Below are positions 62,423-64,000 of a stretch of DNA of 64,000 bases, in pieces (the first letter of the stretch is position 1; the number at the start of each line of letters is the position of its first letter). The position numbers were made by a program, and so were the translations under genes. Origin of the DNA: Curtobacterium flaccumfaciens pv. betae (lineage in GTDB: Bacteria; Actinomycetota; Actinomycetes; Actinomycetales; Microbacteriaceae); NCBI RefSeq assembly GCF_026241855.1, contig NZ_JAPJDC010000001.1:3348001-3412000 (forward strand), read 5' to 3'. The notes below the pieces were generated by a model. It did not search any database, had not been told where the DNA came from, and worked only from the letters and a program-made list of their open reading frames with translations.

Positions 62423-63252
62423 CCACCCCACGGCCTGGAGGCGCGACACACGACCCGCACCGCGCCTCCCGTCCGCCTGCTGGGCGCGTCCACGACCGTC
62501 ACCTGCGTCGGTTCCTCGCCGACAGCACCCCCGTGGCCGCGGGCGGCCGCGCCATCCTGCTGCAGATCGCCGACCCGGTCGTCGCGGCCGGTGTCCGACG
62601 GCACTCGGACTTCGCCCGGCGACCCCAGCAGCGGCTCGCCCACACCCTGATGTTCGTCTACGCCGTCGTCATCGGCACGGAGACCGACTCGGCGACCGCA
62701 GCCGGCTTCGTCAACCGTGCGCACCGGCCCGTCGCCGGCGCCGACGACGTCGACCGGCAACTCTGGGTGGCCGCCACCCTGTTCGACTCCGCCCGGCGGG
62801 CGCACGACCTGTTCGGCACACGCGTCTCCGCGGCCCGCGCCGAGCAGGTCCTCGCCGCCTACGCCCCGATCGCGACCGCGCTGCGGGTGCCGCCGGAGCG
62901 TTGGCCGACCTCGGTGGCGGCGTTCGACCGGTACTGGCAGCGGACGCTGGAGGGGCTCGAGGTCACCGACGACGCCCGCGGGGTCGTCCGCGACCTGCTG
63001 CACCCGCGGTTCGCGCCGCTGTGGGTGCGGGCGGCGATGCCCCTCGTCCGCATCGTGACCGTGGGGATGCTGCCGGAACGGGTGCGCACGGCGTACGGCT
63101 TCGCGTGGGGGCCGCGGGAGGAACGGCGTTTCCGACGCACCGTCCGGGTGGTGGCCGGGGTGCGGGCGCTGGTGCCGAGCGTGCTGCTGCGGCTGCCGGG
63201 TCCGCTGCTGCTGCGGGCGATGCGGCGGACCGCCGGGCGACACGTCACGTGA
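62419..63252 (+). CDS. Oxygenase MpaB family protein
   Basis: A 277-residue member of the DUF2236/MpaB family (latex-clearing-protein-like, haem-dependent). Family-like segments are QIADPVVAAGVRRHSDFARRP, RLAHTLMFVYAVVIGTE, VNRAHRPVAG with the conserved His, and LWVAATLFDSA. The first ~25 codons after the coupled GTG come from a family C repeat, so the N-terminus TTPRPGGATHDPHRASRPP is non-homologous. No other start codon exists before the conserved part. Substrate unknown. Confidence 0.83.
   Translation: MTTPRPGGATHDPHRASRPPAGRVHDRHLRRFLADSTPVAAGGRAILLQIADPVVAAGVRRHSDFARRPQQRLAHTLMFVYAVVIGTETDSATAAGFVNRAHRPVAGADDVDRQLWVAATLFDSARRAHDLFGTRVSAARAEQVLAAYAPIATALRVPPERWPTSVAAFDRYWQRTLEGLEVTDDARGVVRDLLHPRFAPLWVRAAMPLVRIVTVGMLPERVRTAYGFAWGPREERRFRRTVRVVAGVRALVPSVLLRLPGPLLLRAMRRTAGRHVT
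62430..62475. repeat. Family C hairpin repeat inside a coding sequence
   Basis: GGCCTGGAGGCGCGACACAC, then CCCGCACCGCGCCTCCCGTCC, the two halves of family C. It begins 11 bases after the GTG of the MpaB-like gene and is read through in frame. In the mRNA the hairpin would lie at the start of the gene, where it could hinder ribosomes. Confidence 0.8.
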
Positions 63253-63317
63253 CCCAGCTCGGTGCGTCACGCCGGACTCCCCGAGCGCTGCCCGCAGGCG
63301 CACGGTTGGGTGGGTGC

Positions 63318-63464
63318 ATGTCCTCTACCCCGCTCTCCGGTGACGACTCCCTGCGCCTGCCCGAGTTCGACGACCCGCACGCGGCCCTGCAGGCGTCCTG
63401 GCGCGAGACGATGCAGCAGCTCCGGTTCACCGGGCTCGTGTCGGTGCAGGTCCCGACGCCGTGA
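63318..63464 (+). CDS. Small hypothetical protein
   Basis: A 48-residue soluble protein (MSSTPLSGDDSLRLPEFDDP start) with a Trp-containing helical middle and a hydrophobic end. ATG start, with GGTTGGGTGGG upstream as a weak ribosome site. No family recognised. It lies between the MpaB-like gene and another unknown gene in the same direction. Confidence 0.5.
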   Translation: MSSTPLSGDDSLRLPEFDDPHAALQASWRETMQQLRFTGLVSVQVPTP

Positions 63465-63486
63465 CACGTGGACACGGCGGGCGGCG

Positions 63487-64000
63487 ATGACGACGTACGA
63501 CCGGATCGCGTACCGGAACGGCACCAGCGCCCCGGCGACCGTCACGGTGGAGGTGGACCTGACGAACCCAGACCGCCAGGCGCACTCCACCGTGACCGTG
63601 TCGCTGCTGGGCGTCGAGCACTCGGCCACGGCCGACGACGCCTTCGAGGCGCTGAGCCTGGTGCGCGCGGCACTCGACCGCGACGGGTGGCTCCTGGGTG
63701 TGCAGGGGGCCCGCGTCGATGTGTGGCCGAGCGGGATGGCTCGACAGCAGGGTGGTGGCCTGCGTGCGTACCGACACCGCCGCGGTCGTCGTCCACGCCT
63801 CGACGACCTGGTCGACGTGTTCGCCCCCGCCGACGAACGCCTCGGCACGGTGGAGGCACAGCGGTCGTTCGTCGGAGTGAAGCCGCTGGTCGCGCGACCA
63901 GAGGCCGTCGACGACACCGAGACGATCGCCACCTCGACCACGCTTGCTCCGACCCGCTCCATCGACGGACGGCCTTCCCTGATCGATCGCCTCCTCGGTC
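63487..64000 (+). CDS. Hypothetical protein (3' end beyond window)
   Basis: An open frame of 171 codons reaching the right edge without a stop. It starts MTTYDRIAYRNGTSAPATVT, is rich in Thr, Asp and Arg, and lacks membrane helices. GTGSLLGVEH-like beta segments in the first 60 residues are followed by a basic stretch (YRHRRGRRPRLDDL near 97-110). No family is recognised. GGCGGGCGGC precedes the ATG. It follows the 48-residue gene by 22 bp, so the two may be cotranscribed. Confidence 0.6.
   Translation, partial: MTTYDRIAYRNGTSAPATVTVEVDLTNPDRQAHSTVTVSLLGVEHSATADDAFEALSLVRAALDRDGWLLGVQGARVDVWPSGMARQQGGGLRAYRHRRGRRPRLDDLVDVFAPADERLGTVEAQRSFVGVKPLVARPEAVDDTETIATSTTLAPTRSIDGRPSLIDRLLG

Overview
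The window is high-GC (roughly 70%) DNA from an actinobacterium, most likely Microbacteriaceae and resembling Curtobacterium. The signs are a SigK/RskA pair, ClpS followed by a DUF2017 protein, a DUF6350 membrane protein between purN and sucD, a ZTP riboswitch before glyA-folD, frequent GTG starts, and many genes whose start codon lies 6-7 bases after a TAnnnT -10 box, as in leaderless actinobacterial mRNAs. The genus is an inference from gene content and protein style, not from a database search.

Layout. 1-2.5 kb: SigK with its membrane anti-sigma factor (cut by the window edge), then a candidate structured RNA. 2.6-5.1 kb: tRNA-Lys with duplicated copies of its 3' half, two SGNH hydrolases and small proteins. 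5.1-9.2 kb: a divergent galactose locus (DeoR-family regulator plus galM, against galT-galK). 9.3-13.1 kb: folD, glyA and riboswitch, then clpS. 13.1-16.5 kb: NmrA-like oxidoreductase, two MarR regulators, MFS exporter. 16.6-25.9 kb: purU, nagA, GH92 mannosidase, an SDR/TetR pair, a MalY-type lyase, nagB under a DasR-type operator, and a Nudix hydrolase. 26-30.7 kb: an iron/polyamine-type ABC importer. 30.8-33.5 kb: NAD(P)HX dehydratase, a histidine phosphatase, and an AbiEi-like protein with an endonuclease-like domain. 33.8-40.3 kb: a sugar ABC importer with GH38 alpha-mannosidase. 40.5-47.5 kb: PhzF, a lipoprotein, a large surface protein with lamin-tail domains, ROK regulator, GNAT, alkyltransferase-like protein, DUF805. 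47.6-48.8 kb: a VapBC50-like toxin-antitoxin pair of lower GC. 48.8-52.5 kb: a heterodimeric ABC exporter. 53.1-61.5 kb: purN-purH, DUF6350, sucC-sucD, recQ. 61.7-64 kb: small unknown proteins, a MpaB-like oxygenase and a gene cut by the window edge.

The metabolic genes fit a plant- or debris-associated saprotroph taking up galactose, amino sugars and mannosides: GlcNAc-6-P and GlcN-6-P are handled by NagA/NagB, mannosides by the importer plus GH38 and secreted GH92, and purine and one-carbon supply by PurU, FolD, GlyA, PurN and PurH with ZTP sensing.

The most unusual property is the intergenic DNA. At least five families of hairpin-forming repeats recur (called A to E here), plus one long nested palindrome (F). 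Copies lie mainly at gene ends, one spans the stop codon of the MFS gene, and one lies inside the reading frame of the MpaB-like gene. No transposase or REP-associated tyrosine transposase is present in the window. Other notable items are the tandem tRNA-Lys 3' halves, a (GCTT)n microsatellite in an ABC exporter leader, and a 23-bp tandem repeat array.
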